Of a stretch of DNA of 64,000 nt, positions 45,602 to 57,360 are shown piece after piece. The notes below the pieces were generated by a model. That model saw only the letters and a program-made list of their open reading frames with translations. It did not search any database and was not told the DNA's origin. Both the position numbers and the translations under genes were made by a program. Within the stretch, counting starts at the first letter, position 1. Each line of letters begins with the position of its first letter. The DNA is from Onthophagus taurus (lineage: Eukaryota > Arthropoda > Insecta > Coleoptera > Scarabaeidae), in the NCBI RefSeq assembly GCF_036711975.1, contig NC_091973.1, positions 17,918,001-17,982,000 on the forward strand. The letters run 5' to 3'.

Positions 45602-47457
45602 GTGGAAGAGTATATATGTAACCCCATTTTTCAAAGACTAAGGAATGTGAGCAATCTGCAACCAGAAGATAAATGTTGTTCTTTGATATGGGATGAAATG
45701 AAAATACACTCTCATTTATTTTTTAATAAAAATACTAAAGAAATAATAGGGGTTGAAGAACAAGGTAGTGAATCAACAAATTTAATTGCAAATACTGCGT
45801 TAGTATTCATGTTGAGGGGTATAAATAATAAATGGAAACAAACTATTTGTTACGTCTTTTGTCAAAATGCTACTAATACTTTTACTTTGGTCCGGCATAT
45901 TAAAAACATTTTAACCAATCTATTTACTGGTGACTGTGGACTTGACGTTGTAGCCACCATCTGTGACCAAGGTACTGGAAATGTTGCAGCTATTAATCAA
46001 CTAATAGCAAATTCTAAAGCAGATGCTCTCAGACAAGGTACCGAATGGCGTGGTGATAATTGCTATAAAATAAACGACAAAACGTATTTTCATGTTTATG
46101 ATCCACCACAGTTACTAAAAGGTATACGTAATCGTTTAGTTAAAAAAATTTAACATACATGAAAGAAGGTCAACAATATACTGCAAAATAGCAACACATA
46201 TTGGATGCATATTACATTGACAATCCATCCAGTGAATTTCGTGCCATGCCAAAATTGAACGATGACCACGTAATTCCTGGTAAAATACGAGTAATGAAAG
46301 TGTCGTGTGCTAGCCAAACGTTTAGTTATACAGCAGCTTCAGTAATGGCAGTATTTGTACGGTCAGGTAGCAATTTAAGCATTGTTAGTAATATTTACAG
46401 AATGATAATTGCATTTTGAACTTCACAGGTACAACTAGTGCAGATGGACGAAAATTGGACCAGTCTGCAATAGACACTGTATATGCAATTAAATTTTTCA
46501 ATGATCTATTCGATAGTGTCAATTGCAGTCAGTTAGCGCTAAACACAAACATACCATTGCGTTGTGCAGCAACAAGTAAATCGCCTCATCTCTCTTTTTG
46601 GCAAAATGCTAAAAAGATGTTGTCTACCATGAAATTTGTAGATAAGAAAGGCAGCAGATCAACACCACCATCCATCAAGAACTGGATTGTTACGTTAAAT
46701 AGTTTGGAGGGCATTTTCAAATATCTGCAAGAAAAAATATGGTAAATCCAGTTTAACAACACGACTATTAAACCAAAATCCAATAGAAAATTTCTTTGGA
46801 CAAATGAGACAACATAGTGGAAGAAACGTCAATCCGGCCCCAGTTAATTTTATTGGAAATTTTAAAACATTGTTAATTAATAATTTCGTTAGTAGTCATT
46901 CACTGGGTGGAACAAAATTATTAAATAATGTAAGCCAGTTCCTTTCATTTGATGTAGGAGAAGAAGAATATACTCCTCAATCAATAAAAATTTTTCATTT
47001 CCAACAGTATCATATATGCCATATGTTGACAAAATTGCAGTGGGCTATAGTAGTGGCTTTCTTGCCAAAAAAATTGCCTCTTTTTACAAATGTGAAATTT
47101 GCAAACAGAACATTTTATCCAGCAACAAAATTCGAGAGTGGCATGATTTGGTGTCAGAAAAAGATTTCGCACCCTTGGCTACCAAATTGATGTACTGCAC
47201 AAGAAATTTATTAAATATTATTATTCATTTACTACCCAGTGTATGTTTCAAAAAAGGTTTTTTTACGAATTGTATAATTATTTAAAAAATCAAGTGAACT
47301 TTAATTTCACAGTTTATGAACATACACAAGAAGTTGTCAACAACATTTTAAAAGAATTTTTAATTTTTTGTATTTTTAATTGGACGAACGGTATAAAGAG
47401 AATTCTTAATGGTAAAGACATCCGCGCCAAAGATCGTAATGATCCTATTTGCCATTA
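45602..47457 (+). pseudogene. Second P-element transposase relic, N-terminus missing
   Basis: Core at 45602-46150: LIWDEMKIHSHLFFN (catalytic Asp), FMLRGINNKWKQTICYVF, ATICDQGTGNVAAI and YDPPQLLKGIRNRL, then a stop and frame change. It continues at 46201-46370 (YYIDNPSSEFRAMPKLNDDH); an intron-like gap with CAG|GTAGC...TTCACAG ends before TTSADGRKLDQSAIDTV (from 46429). Then SKSPHLSFWQNAKKM, LLNQNPIENFFGQMRQHSG near 46770, and C-terminal pieces to 47457. At least four frame breaks. It is more complete at the C-terminus than the relic at 24845-26730. No THAP domain. Confidence 0.78.
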
Positions 47458-47786
47458 GGCTCATAACTTACAAAAAAAAACGTAGATCTTAAAGGTGCTT
47501 TTTATATATATTTTATATATATGCATTTTATATATTTTTATGTATTTCAATATTTTTTTTTACTTATTATGCATTTAATATATACCCAGTAAACTTTAAA
47601 TTATGTAATACTACTTCCTTATTAAAATGAAATTTCAGTACAAATTCGTTAAATATATTAAAATAAGTCGAATTAATAAATAATAGAAAAGAAAATGTTA
47701 ATTTATGTTATCCACAAAAGGTAGTTCATCAAAAATCTTTTCATTTTTTATTGCATTTGAACTTATAAAACATATGCACTGAGAAA

Positions 47787-47932
47787 AATGCTGTGAAATT
47801 TATAGCTATATCACTGTAAAATTAAAATCTATTGTACTTATATTTTACTATGGTTTTCAAACAAATAAACTTATAAGTACAATACATTCATTAGTTTTAC
47901 AGTGATATAACTAAATTTTAAAGCACTTTTTT
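47787..47932. repeat. AT-rich hairpin (MITE-like inverted repeat)
   Basis: About 60-bp arms: TATATCACTGTAAAA and TTGTACTTATA on the left are matched by TATAAGTACAA and TTTTACAGTGATATA on the right, with a short A/T-rich loop. No ORF. The rest of 47458-48019 is AT-rich and featureless. Confidence 0.6.
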
Positions 47933-48056
47933 GTGTACATTAAAAAATAATTGTGTATGTAATTTAAAAAAAGCACTGCATATATAATCAATTGATTAGT
48001 TAGGGGACACGTGCCAATAGATGGCGCTAAAAACGCTGAGCAAGCAGTTTATTAAT

Positions 48057-48440
48057 AGTTACACATCTATTGTGGTTATCTATGGTGCTTTGTTACAAGA
48101 ATTCATTGAACAATTACATGATGATGAATTGAAAGAAGGATTTTTTCAACATGATAATGCAACTGAAAGATTCCTTCAAGAATTTTATGATGATCGAGTA
48201 ATTGGTAGAGGATATTGTCCACCACGCCACCCGATCTAACCCCCTAGATTTCTTTTTATTTATTAATTCTGTCTACAAAAACCGTTTACATACCATAGAA
48301 GAATTGGAAGATGCAATAAGACACAATGTTCAACAAATAACTGAATAGCAACTTGTACAGGTCTTCGATAATATGAAAAGAAGAATCACCTTATGTTTAG
48401 AAAAGAATGGTCAACATTTTGAATTCTTTTTATAATAAAT
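48057..48440 (+). pseudogene. Mariner-type transposase C-terminal fragment
   Basis: FFQHDNATERFLQEFYDDRV carries the second Asp block. After a frame break come the PPRFLFI remnant of the PDLxPxDFFLF block and a tail with MKRRITLCLEKNGQHFEFFL. Several stops. No terminal repeats nearby. Confidence 0.6.
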
Positions 48441-49174
48441 AAAACTTGTAAACCTTTATTTTTATATTAAAATAAAAGATCTTTTTTTCATTTATAAAAT
48501 AAATTAATTACAAAAGAATAGTTTAAAGGGTTTTCTTTTTATTAATTAATCCTTTTTAATTATTTTCATCATAATTTAAATTTATATCCACCAATCTAAC
48601 TCCAGAGAGAATTTATTTCGAATCTTGTTTAACGAGAGTAACATTTTTAATTTTGTGCCTTGATTCTGCGCTTGATTCTAAATTTTCTTGTGCTCGATTT
48701 TAAGTATCGAGTCAGAATCAGAGTCTGACTCGAATCAGAATCATATGATTTCCATTTCGACTTGATTATGATCTCGATTACAGTATATTTGATACCGATG
48801 CCGACTCGAATTCATAATTTATCAATTCTTGGACTTGATTTTAATTTTTGAAGTTATTTTTTGAGTTTAATTTTAAAGCATCGGAATCGATTCTCAGAAA
48901 TGGAATTCCGAATTTCAAATGAAAATTTAAGAAAAAAAATTAAACTGTTACCTGCTAAACTGAGGAATTGTCTTCAAAAGTTAAACTACATCAATGTAGT
49001 TGGTGTCATTATATTGCTGGTCAAAATAACTTTCTTGAAGGTATTTGTAATTTCAGTGCACCATTAACTGGTGCACAACTGAGACAAATCGGTACTATCT
49101 ATACTTTTAGAGTGTTGGCCTTACCTAAAATACAAAAAAATATATTAGATAAAAATATATCTCACATTTTATAC
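48441..49174. other. AT-rich stretch with a GATTCTGA-rich patch
   Basis: No coding sequence recognised. Around 48700-48740 the motif GAGTCAGAATC and its relatives alternate in both orientations, a short cryptic dyad. The rest is low complexity. Confidence 0.35.
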
Positions 49175-50012
49175 CAGTGGTGTCCATAACGTCGATCGCC
49201 AAGAAAATCATGAATCTGAAATATCTAATATCTGGGCCTCAGAGCAAAAAAAAAGGAAGGTTACTTTAAACCCTTTGGTCGATCTTGGCAAGACATATAA
49301 AACGTCGATTTTGATCAAAAATTAGTGGACACTACTGCTCTAAATCGATTAAACATCAAAATTGTTGATTTTTGAAAATTATCTCAATTATAACAAAAAC
49401 CAGAAGGGATGGGGAAATACTTTTTATACATAAAACCTTAGTAATGGGCCATAAAGACTAAATCCATAACAAGATTGAACCCAATTATTACCATTTTTTA
49501 TTTATAAGCTCTAAATCGATTAAACATCAAAATTGTTGATTTTAGAAAATTAACTCAATAACTAAAAGCGATGGGGAAATACTTTTTATACATAAAACTT
49601 TAGTAATGGACCATAAAGACTAAATCCATAACAAGATTAAACCCAATTATTACTATTTTTTATTTATAAGCTCTAAATCGATTAAACATTAAAATTGTTG
49701 ATTTTCGAAAATTAACTCAATTACAATTCAAAAACTAAAAGCGATGGGGAAATACTTTTTATACATAAAACCTTAGTAATGGGCCATAAAGACTAAATCC
49801 ATAACAAGATTAAACCCAATTATTACCACTTTTTTATTTATAAGCTCTAAATCAGTGGTGACCATAACGTCAAAAATATCATGAATCTGAAATATCTATA
49901 TCTGGGCCTCAAAGCAAAAAAAAAAGGAAGGTTACTTTAAACCCTTCGGTCAATCTTGGCAAGACATTTATATAAAAAGTTGATCTTGATCAAAAATTAA
50001 TGGACAACACTG
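49175..50012. mobile_element. Composite hAT-like non-autonomous element with a tandem-repeat core
   Basis: The outer 8-bp duplication TTTTATAC is perfect (49167-49174, 50013-50020). The left flank unit (49175-49337) starts CAGTGGTGTCC and ends GGACACTACTG. The right flank unit (about 49852-50012) starts CAGTGGTGACC and ends GGACAACACTG. Between them lie three tandem copies of a 162-172 bp unit starting CTCTAAATCGATTAAACAT (49338, 49509, 49671). Termini and 8-bp duplication fit hAT. No ORF. Confidence 0.8.
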
Positions 50013-50239
50013 TTTTATACCTATAGAATTGTATTATTGTAACTAATCAAAAGTAAATGTTCTCACTCAATGTATTTTTTATCTATCAGAATGATAGATT
50101 TAGAAGGACACAGAATTTATAAATATATTAACAACAATTCAAGCTGAGGAAGAGTGACATAGCCTTGATATCACGGGAACCACCAGATAAATTAGCATTA
50201 GGAATTATACAATTTCATTGAAATCTTATCAAAATGAAT

Positions 50240-50530
50240 AAATAAAAAATTAAAAGTCAGCTAAATGTTCAAATAGCATACCTTGGGCAGCTCCTAAACA
50301 ATTTTTAAATTCTTCTTAACAATTCTCTAAGGTATCAAGAATTATTTGCTGAACTTTTCGGATTTTGACTTTTTGTTCATCCAAAGTATTTGGTCCAATG
50401 GTGTAAATCTGGTGATATTCCAGTCTCTTCTCCCAATCCATCAATTGGGAAATAATTGGTTTAAATAAACTCCAACAGGAAGGGCATAATGTGGTGGCGC
50501 GCCATTTTGTTGGAGAAATCACTGCCCCTG
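50240..50530 (-). pseudogene. Mariner-type transposase fragment
   Basis: Minus-strand NGAPPHYALPVGVYLNQLFP (second catalytic block, Asp replaced by Asn) followed by a WIGRRDW motif and a degraded tail. Stops occur in all frames. Confidence 0.6.
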
Positions 50531-50568
50531 GAAACGAATTTATTTATTAGGGATGCAAACAGGATTAA

Positions 50569-50785
50569 CACTTTCGTGACCGATCACGTATTTTTACGTT
50601 TTTATATTGTCATCAGTGAGGAGCCGCTCACGTATTTTTACGTTTTTATATTGTCTATAGTCAGGCGCCGCTTACGTATTTTTACGTTTATATGACATTA
50701 CTTGCGGCTCCTGGCGTAACAATACGTAGTGAAGATGCCGGCCATCGACGTTATCCTAATTGTATGTTGAGCGGACGCGAAAGTG
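50569..50785. mobile_element. piggyBac-like MITE with TTAA duplication
   Basis: Ends CACTTTCGTGACCG at 50569 and the inverted CACTTTCGCGTCCG at 50785, with TTAA on both sides (50565-50568, 50786-50789). Inside are three tandem units of about 50 bp sharing CACGTATTTTTACGTTTTTA (first near 50585). No ORF. Confidence 0.82.
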
Positions 50786-50789
50786 TTAA

Positions 50790-51267
50790 GCCCAAAGTAG
50801 CAGTCACGAAAAATAACAAAAACAAACTTATAAAATGAATTAAGTTTAAGAATATATTTACTATTATATGTAAGTTTCTATTCATTTTACATATTTTTAT
50901 AAAAGATCTTACCTCATCTGCCTCTTTTTTTGTTTTTATTCGATGACAATTGACGGAAGTTTTGACGTAAACGTTACAAGATGGAGACGACATCTGGTGG
51001 CAAGTATAGTTTGGTTTCCCATTAATAGATGGCATGATTTAAATTATTTTACATTTTTAGATACAATTTATTTTTATTATTTTTTTATGTCTTTGTTGAG
51101 CAGTATTTAATTACAAAAATAATTTAATATTTAAAGCATGATGCAGTTAACACTTGATTTACGTGAACCTGAATCGGCGTTGTCCTATACCAACATGCGT
51201 ACAGTTCCACGCAAAAATTTTGGTCCATCTATTATAAATAGTGATTCTATGAAAGTAATCCTTTAAG
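50790..51267. other. AT-rich stretch, no recognised feature
   Basis: No gene, repeat or inverted repeat that can be supported. Confidence 0.4.
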
Positions 51268-52295
51268 GTTATATAAGAATTGATATATAATTAAGAAAAA
51301 ACTCTTTGCTTCCGGTAATATTTATTTAATTTAAATGACAGGACTAATTTCGAACTATGTTCATCATCGTCGTCTTCTATAAAAGCAATACAAAACATAT
51401 TAAAATACATAAGTAATAATAAAACTAAAGTACTAGGATTAGAGTATAAAAACTTACATCGTAATAAACAACACAAGTACAGAACACGTTAAAATGCTCA
51501 GAGCGAGATTGATATAATAAAATAAAATGGTACAAGAATGTAAAGAGACGTAAACGGTTTTTGAATGAAAGAGCTACATATAGAAATAAAATTTAAAAAA
51601 ATTATTAAAAATCAAAAAATATGTATATTTAGTCTAAAAGCTTAAAAATGAGAAGAGTGGGTTCTCAATATTATTGATTTGGTCGTTCATTAAAATATGA
51701 TTAGGGTCTTTAGAGTATTTAGAAATTTCAAGTTGCTCCAATAAGTCCATTCTATAGCTCTTATTACATTTGTGTAACAGTTTGTAATACTTATAGTCGA
51801 TGTTATGGCCGGTTTCTATAGGATGTTTATAAACGTTTGAATTGTTTTTAGTTTTGTGTTCTAAATACGTTTATTCAGTTTTTTACCAGTTGTAGTTAGT
51901 TGTAGTTGTATAGTGTTTTGTAGTTGGCTAACTTGTTGAAAATGTTATTATTATTTTTATAACTGATGTTGATATTTTGAGTTTCTAAGAATTTACCAAT
52001 TGTGCAATTCAAATTGTTATATGGAAGGAATCTATATGTTTGTTTTTCTTTACGGGTCTTATATGTCGTATATGTCTGTTATTACATTATTTATTATATT
52101 ACCTGGAAAATCATTAGTTTTTGCAAGGTTTCTAACATAGTTAATTTCAGTTGTTATGTTATTTTTATCCAGAGAGTATGTGAAAAGTCTGTTGATATAG
52201 AATCTGAAAGAAGCCATTGTCATTTAAATTAAATAAATATTACCGGAACCAAAGAGTTTTTTCTTAATTATATATCAATTCTTATATTCCACTTC
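51268..52295 (-). mobile_element. Penelope-like retroelement 3' fragment with terminal inverted repeats
   Basis: Minus-strand translation gives ASFRFYINRLFTYSLDKNNI near 52200 and, in another frame near 51820-51650, HNIDYKYYKLLHKCNKSYRM then DLLEQLEISKYSKDPNHILM. This is the end of a GIY-YIG-type nuclease region as in Penelope-like elements. The reverse transcriptase core is mostly absent. About 75 bp at each end are inverted copies (ATATAAGAATTGATATATAA at 51272 and its complement at 52292), so the fragment has hairpin ends. A hammerhead-like motif (TGATGAACATAGTTCGAAA on the minus strand, near 51355-51375) lies at the left end. Confidence 0.6.
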
Positions 52296-52629
52296 CGAAG
52301 CATGGACCTACACAAATTTAAAGTTATAGTTCATTACGTTACATTTTTTCCAAAAAAAAGTAAAAGTGAAAAAACTGAAAGTTTCTGCTGATTTCAAAGC
52401 CTTTAATATTCAATTCAGATCATATACAAATTTGTAGCTCTCACGTTAATAATTTCTGATTGAGAAAAATATTTTGTGATAGGTTTTTGAGCGTCAATCT
52501 AAGACATTGTGAATTTGTACAAATATTTGTTTTATTATAAGGATAAATATACAGGCAGGATGTATCTGAATGACGTTCCCAAACTTCAGGAGGCAATTCT
52601 TAAGTGAATTTTAAGGGTACTTTCTGATA
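52296..52629. other. AT-rich stretch, no recognised feature
   Basis: No supported gene or repeat. A GATTTCAAAGCC-type stretch and AT-rich sequence lead to the 3' end of the non-LTR element at 52630. Confidence 0.4.
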
Positions 52630-52938
52630 TAATAATACTTTTATTCACCCATTAGTAATAAAAAGAAGGAAAACAATCAATAATAACAATAAAATAATTA
52701 AAAAAAAAAGGAATAATAAATTCTAAATATTAACACAATCATGTAGGTGAACAAGGGATAGTTCAGGTGAGTGGTACAACCACTCTTTGTTTTAAAAATT
52801 TGCCTTGACCACAGGAATGCTAAATATATTAATTACAAGCCTAAAAATGTAAAGGAAAAAAACAGAAAGAAAAAAAAAACATAATATAATATTCAAGAAT
52901 TTACGCATGTGCTTAAAATTACAAAACGCTCATCATCA

Positions 52939-54374
52939 TTAAGACTGCTCCTCAAACAAATTCCGAAATATATCGCGCCTGAACGCTGCTGCACTTAAAC
53001 CCCGTAAACTCTCCGGAACGGAACCATAAAGCGAATAAATATTATAAGTAAAAGATCTTTCAAAAAAAGTGGTGAGTGAGCCAGTGGAGCAATTACCACG
53101 AAATCTAATCTTCCTCAGCAAATATTGCGGTTTACCGGTACTCAGCAATCGGTGAAAGAAACAGAGAGATGAAAGCAAATAACGACCACGCATATTTAAC
53201 CAATTTAGGTCTACTAAACGATAGGAGACTCTATCTTATTTACGAATGTCGTAAATAAATCTAATGCAAGCGTTCTGCACTCGTTGGATCCTATTCGCGA
53301 TAAAAGCAAAAACACAGGGCCCATATACCGGCGCACAGTAGTTAAACAGTAACAAAACCAAACACTGACAAAGCATTTTCTTCATAGCAATACTGAGAAC
53401 AGCTCTAAAAGTATATAAAACCTTCAAGTTACAGAAGGCCAGACCAATTATTTTAGATATATAAGAGCGATATCTGAAGGAATTGTCCATCAATAGCCCA
53501 AGATTTTTAGCTCCATTAACAAAAGGATTGAAAGATTATTAATATCATTAATGTCAATATTTTGACATAGCTGTTCAACCTTCTTCTCATTACCAAATAA
53601 TAACACAACACCTTTTGAAGGATTTAACTTTAAAGAATCAGCAACCAAAAATGTATTCAAACTACTTAAGTCCTCATTAACCTTTGCCATAGCAGCAAAC
53701 AATTCTTCTCGGGCAAAATGCAAATATACTTGTGTGTGATCCGCATACATTTGTATCTGACAATTTTTAACACATTTAGACATAAAAGCAGTGTATATGC
53801 AAAATAATAAAGGTCCTAAAATGGAGTCCTGCGGTACACCTCTAGTTGTATTTATAAAGCCTGAAACCTCAGTGACCTCGCCTCCCACTCGCACCAACTG
53901 TCGCCAATTCAGAAGATAAGATTGCATGAAACCTAAAAAATCATTACTACAACCTCTATTGCACAATATAGCTAACAAAATAGAATGGTTGACAGTGTCA
54001 AAAGCCTTACTAAAGTCCAAAAGCACTAATATAGTGAATTTATTATCATCCATAGTCCTTATTATATCATCAGTAACATTTAATTAAGTAGTGGCACAAC
54101 TGCGACCATGCATAAAGCCCGACTGTCTATCAGGCAGAATGTTATATTCATTTAAAAATTCTCTAAGCTGTTTATTAAAAATTTTTTCTAAGACTTTACT
54201 CAACGTTGGTAGTATACTAAGAGGGCGCAGATCTTTAAACTCAGTAGGCGAGGTCACCTTAGCTAAAGGCAGTACAATCGCAGACCTCCACAACTTAGGA
54301 AAATAAGCACTAGCAATGCAGCTATTTATAATATGAGTAATATGAGGTAGCAGTTGAGGAACCACCAGTTTCAA
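52939..54374 (-). pseudogene. Reverse transcriptase and C-terminal region of the degraded non-LTR element
   Basis: Blocks in order with frame changes: FKDLRPLSILPTLSKVLEKI (54374 frame), ILVLLDFSKAFDTVNHSIL, TRGVPQDSILGPLLFCIYT and QMYADHTQVY. In the last block the catalytic YADD has become YADH, so polymerase activity is lost even apart from the stops. Then IANRIQRVQNACIRFIYDI and a tail ending TFTYNIYSL...FRNLFEEQS. Breaks are near 54080, 53490 and 53200. Confidence 0.82.
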
Positions 54375-54849
54375 TATAGAAACAGATCCCCGATCATAAC
54401 CATAAGCCCCACTCTTAATGGCAAATAATCAAATCCCTGACCGTCTTCTGCTCAACAACTCGCAACTCAAATGGAGAGTTACTCCCATTTAGTGAAGTAG
54501 ACGAATAAAATTTAATAGTGTCAGCTAAGTTATCACCACTGACCGGGACACCATTAATGAAAAATTGATTTGTTAAATTGGCATCTCTTAAATGAGACGG
54601 AATATCAGTGTTTTTAAAGCCTTCTTTTCATTATGAATCGCGAGAGTAGTATAGTTCCTCAACTGCTTATAGTATTGTCAGTGAGCGTCCAATTTAGTAC
54701 ATTTATATCTAAATTTAGCCTTATCTCTAAGTTGTTGTAGCAGTTTAATAGTGTCAGTCAACCATGGCATTCTCTGTTTTCTAGCCTTTACAGTTTTCAC
54801 GGGTGCAAACACATCGAATAAAAGAAGGATACCTATATGTATTAAAAAA

Positions 54850-55446
54850 TTATATGGAAGATATTGTCGAAAGGAATGCTTTCCAGCGCACTAATAAAAT
54901 CGGTGTAGTTAAAAGAAGAGAAATCACGAAAAGTGAACCACATCGCCTTATGACTATGTTTTTGAATAGTACACTTACAAAAGACCAAGTCGTGGTCAGA
55001 TATTTCCAAATGAAGCACCCGCCTTTCCTCACATTCACCTCATCGGATACAACAACCACACCCAACAAACTTACAGCTGTTTCAGACACACACGCAGGTT
55101 CATTAATAATTTGTAACATATTCATACCTTGTATAACAGACAACAAATTAACAGTATCTCTATGATCAGGAATCAATAAATTTATATTAAAATCACCCAA
55201 ACAAAAAATCATGCTATATCGTAAGTAGTATAACCTAAGTTCAGTCAATTGGAACTCCAAATCATCAATAAAAGTTGTATTATTAGTTGCAGGAGGCCTA
55301 TAAATACAACCGACAACACATTTCACAGAACCAATTCGTACCTCTATCCAAACCTGTTCGCATGAATCGCGCATTTCAAAAGCAATAGTCTTAGAAGCAA
55401 AAACATTTCTTGCATAGATCGCAACACCACCTCCACGGCCCACTCT
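54850..55446 (-). pseudogene. Endonuclease, downstream part, of the degraded non-LTR element
   Basis: Starts right at the P-element TSD with GRGGGVAIYARNVFASK, then VGCIYRPPATNNTTFID and CLGDFNINLLIPDHRDT. The frame shifts before the final SDH block, which falls near 54985. The preceding half lies at 56690-56885. Confidence 0.75.
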
Positions 55447-55454
55447 ATCTCTAC

Positions 55455-56672
55455 CATAGACTTACTCCTCTAGACTACGCGTGGTGAGTGCAAGCTGTTG
55501 TCAAGATGATATGCAACCCAAACAGCATGGAGGGGCAGAAAACTCTATGACATTTGACGGAACTACAACAAATTTTGCTGTTGCATCAAAATTGGGAGCA
55601 AATTTAAGATAACCTGATGCACGACCCTGGTTTCGACATCCTGTGAACAATGAACGTGTCCATATACCCTTGTCACATGCTGAAACTTGTCAGAAATACT
55701 CTTGCCGATTGGTGTATATTTTTAGACGAAGAAGGGCGGAAAATTAAATGGGATTTCTTTAATAAGCTTGTTACTTTGCAACAGACTGAAGGCCTACATG
55801 CTGCTAACAAATTGACAAAAAGGCACATACATTTCCGATGGAAAATTATGAAAGTCAGATTGGCTGTACAAATTTTAAGTACAAGTGTTGCTAAGCGTAC
55901 AAAACTTATTCGAAGATTTGGTCAAACAAAACCTCATGGACTACTTCCTAACGTACAAAGTAAGCCAAGATCACATCGAGATCTTTTTTTCCGGCTATCA
56001 GATCAAGAGGTGGAGTCAATAACAATCCCACAGCGAAACAATTTGAAGGTGCCTACAAGAGGCTTTTATTGAAAACTGAAATTGAAGCATGAAGATGTGA
56101 AAGCATTGAAGATGTGAATGAAATTAATGTCAGGATAAGGCAAATATATAACAAACTAACGTTATTTAAAAACCAGTAGGTTACCAAATTGTACTACAGC
56201 ATAGTACTTTATAATAATTCTGAGTGCGGTTCTCAATTTAATTTTTATCCGTTTTGTTTTGTAGTTTTGATATTTCTTATTTTAAGTAGTTTGTATACAA
56301 AACAATAAATATAAATTGTCAAAATGAATTGTGTTTTTACTATTACCACTGTTCCACCTAAATTCCGATATAAGCGAAATCACATACGAGACAAGTAAAA
56401 TTTGTAAAGACAAAGTTTTTGGTCAACACTGAATAGTCGAATACGACTTAAAAATTGCGAAATTTCCATTTATTGTTTTCCGTTTGTTTCTATATAAGCT
56501 TGGGGTTTGCTCTAAATAATACCGCAAGTTGTACTAAAGGAGATATGCACTACCTTGAATGCTACATTCGCTTTTCTGCCCCTCCTTGGACTACGGGTTG
56601 CCTACATATCTTGGAAACACACGCTCTTATAGCAGCTGCTAGGGAGGCGCGGTCTAGTGTAGTAAGTCTATG
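55455..56672 (+). mobile_element. Internally deleted P-element derivative
   Basis: Perfect 8-bp duplication ATCTCTAC at 55447-55454 and 56673-56680. Termini begin CATAGACTTACT in inverted orientation, with an inner inverted motif GGAGGGGCAGAAAA about 80-100 bp in. At 1.2 kb it keeps only a middle piece of transposase, so it could move only with help from another copy. It splits the endonuclease of the non-LTR element. Confidence 0.88.
55650..56072 (+). pseudogene. P-element transposase internal fragment
   Basis: Contains CHMLKLVRNTLADWCIF, GRKIKWDFFNKLVTLQQTEG and LAVQILSTSVAKR, the central P/THAP9-type region after the first catalytic Asp block. The frame starts at 55650 with no THAP domain and no catalytic Asp block, and ends at 56072. 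The frame is open but far too short to work (family members exceed 700 residues). Confidence 0.75.
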
Positions 56673-56689
56673 ATCTCTACGATACAAAC

Positions 56690-56885
56690 AATAACCATCA
56701 ATGGACACCAAGCCATCATCAATAGATGGCGATAACCAAGTGTCAGAAACACACAAAATATCAAAATTCTCACAGTGAAGTAATTCAGCAACATCTCCAG
56801 TTTTGGGGAGCAAGGAGCGAACGTTCAAGTGCGCCACACTAAAGAGATCCTCATTCATGAGAAAGCAAGTAAATCCAGAGATCAC
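56690..56885 (-). pseudogene. Endonuclease, upstream part, of the degraded non-LTR element
   Basis: LFSVAHLNVRSLLPKTGDVA, then NFDILCVSDTWLSPSIDD and IDGYCLYRRDH, the N-terminal endonuclease blocks. The reading continues into the P-element terminus at 56672, which gives an artificial extension. Confidence 0.8.
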
Positions 56886-56989
56886 AAAATTCTAATAATA
56901 AAAAGAATACAAAACAAAAAAAAAAGAAAAAAAATACTAAATCTGAATTATATTCCAAATAAAACAAAATTAATAATTACCTGACCGTG

Positions 56990-57355
56990 CTTATTTCCCG
57001 TCCACTGTCCGATTTTCACTCCCAACCATGTTCTGCAGGTCATCTGAACTTTTAATTTCAACAACACGATTACCCCTTTCAGTGAAAATTTTACAGTTGT
57101 TAGTCCAAACAGCTCGTACTCTAAGTCGGTTGGACGCCTCTTACAAAAGCAATGTTTTCCTAAACGTAAGATCTTCTCTAATTAACACATCAGAACCTTT
57201 CAACATGCTTTCGTTGGAATAAATGCGATTTTTAATATTCCTGTTATTGAATCGCACAATAATTGGGCGCACACGACCCTCCTTGGTTTTGAGTCGATGG
57301 GAAACGCGATATAAACTATGAGCGACTTCGATTAATCGATTAATGCGATAAAAAC
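56990..57355 (-). pseudogene. ORF1 C-terminal remnant of the degraded non-LTR element
   Basis: Minus-strand SLYRVSHRLKTKEGRVRPII and VRFNNRNIKNRIYSN, a TAA near 57140, then RVRAVWTNNCKIFTERGN and KSSDDLQNM. This matches the C-terminal RNA-binding half of an L1-type ORF1 protein, in the right order and spacing upstream of ORF2. Confidence 0.55.
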
Positions 57356-57360
57356 GCCAG

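Larger units (their letters stand above)
52630..57360 (-). mobile_element. Degraded non-LTR retrotransposon, split by a P element
   Basis: Minus-strand order: ORF1 tail (57355-56990), endonuclease first part (56885-56690), P-element insertion, rest of endonuclease (55446-54850), reverse transcriptase (54374-53490), C-terminal region (53493-52939), 3' end near 52630 with TTATTATATC-like sequence. Many frameshifts mark an old copy. The endonuclease style is close to the element at 1-1577. Confidence 0.78.

Noticed and set aside
49338-49851. CRISPR-like array
   Set aside because: Three head-to-tail units of about 170 bp without short constant repeats or unique spacers, in an animal genome. It is a satellite-like core of a transposon.
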